Positions 5,030 through 5,106 of a stretch of 5,106 bases of DNA are shown in pieces. A program made the position numbers and the translations under genes. The notes under the pieces were generated by a model, which saw only the letters and a list, made by a program, of their open reading frames with translations, had not been told where the DNA came from and made no database searches. The stretch is from Methanoregula sp. (GTDB lineage Archaea > Halobacteriota > Methanomicrobia > Methanomicrobiales > Methanospirillaceae). The stretch spans positions 1-5,106 of the forward strand of contig JAQTSH010000145.1 in the NCBI GenBank assembly GCA_028711405.1, given 5' to 3'. The stretch's first letter is position 1. The number at the start of each line of letters is the position of its first letter.

Positions 5030-5106
5030 CGCACTGCATCCCCGCAGTCATACTTCACGTTGTACTTCCGTTTGAACCAGGTGAGGATGTTGACGATATC
5101 ACGGGT
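5014..5106 (-). CDS. C-terminal end of an unidentified upstream gene (partial)
   Basis: Of the three minus-strand frames entering from the right edge, only this one stays open to the DUF460 start region. It encodes 30 residues, beginning TRDIVNILTWFKRKYNV and ending CGDAVRCVIS, and stops with TGA at 5016-5014. It overlaps the DUF460 start by 16 bases, the tight overlap expected of an archaeal operon. The family is not recognised. The reading is plausible rather than certain, because 90 bases is short. Confidence 0.5.
   Translation of the reverse strand, partial: TRDIVNILTWFKRKYNVKYDCGDAVRCVIS

Overview
The window looks like chromosomal DNA from a methanogenic euryarchaeon, most likely of the Methanomicrobiales or a close relative. 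This is inferred from several signals. A secreted Thr/Pro-rich PEGA-domain surface protein is present. A 654-residue protein of the archaeal DUF460 family is present. TATA-like promoter elements occur, and the Shine-Dalgarno sites match the archaeal 16S 3' end (GGAGGTG, GGAGTGAT). The tRNA has no encoded CCA. No species is claimed.

Layout. On the + strand, 1-1197 is the 3' part of a gene for a membrane-anchored extracellular protein; its true start lies left of the window. After a 114-base gap with TATA-like elements comes tRNA-Ala(UGC) at 1312-1383. Immediately behind it is a 279-base non-coding stretch dominated by two tandem 124-bp repeat units (1359-1482 and 1487-1610). The first unit begins exactly at the T-arm of the tRNA, so the second carries a dead copy of the tRNA 3' end. 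The remaining genes are on the - strand and converge on this region: a 154-residue protein of unknown function (1663-2127) with its own promoter and ribosome binding site; thiL, thiamine-monophosphate kinase (2209-3072); a DUF460 protein with RNase H-like domains (3065-5029); and the last 30 codons of an unidentified gene entering from the right edge (5014-5106).

Gene relationships. The right-edge gene, the DUF460 gene and thiL overlap by 16 and 8 bases and read as one translationally coupled operon, ending in a T6 tract just past thiL. The 154-residue gene is a separate downstream unit. ThiL makes the cofactor thiamine diphosphate; the DUF460 protein is probably a nucleic-acid enzyme or binding protein, and no metabolic link between the two is visible.

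The least ordinary part is the tRNA-Ala 3' duplication. The last 62 bp of its two units are identical while the first halves have drifted. That conserved tail contains two hairpins, one shaped like a tRNA anticodon arm with a GUA (Tyr-type) triplet. No CRISPR array, transposase, integrase or defence system was found.
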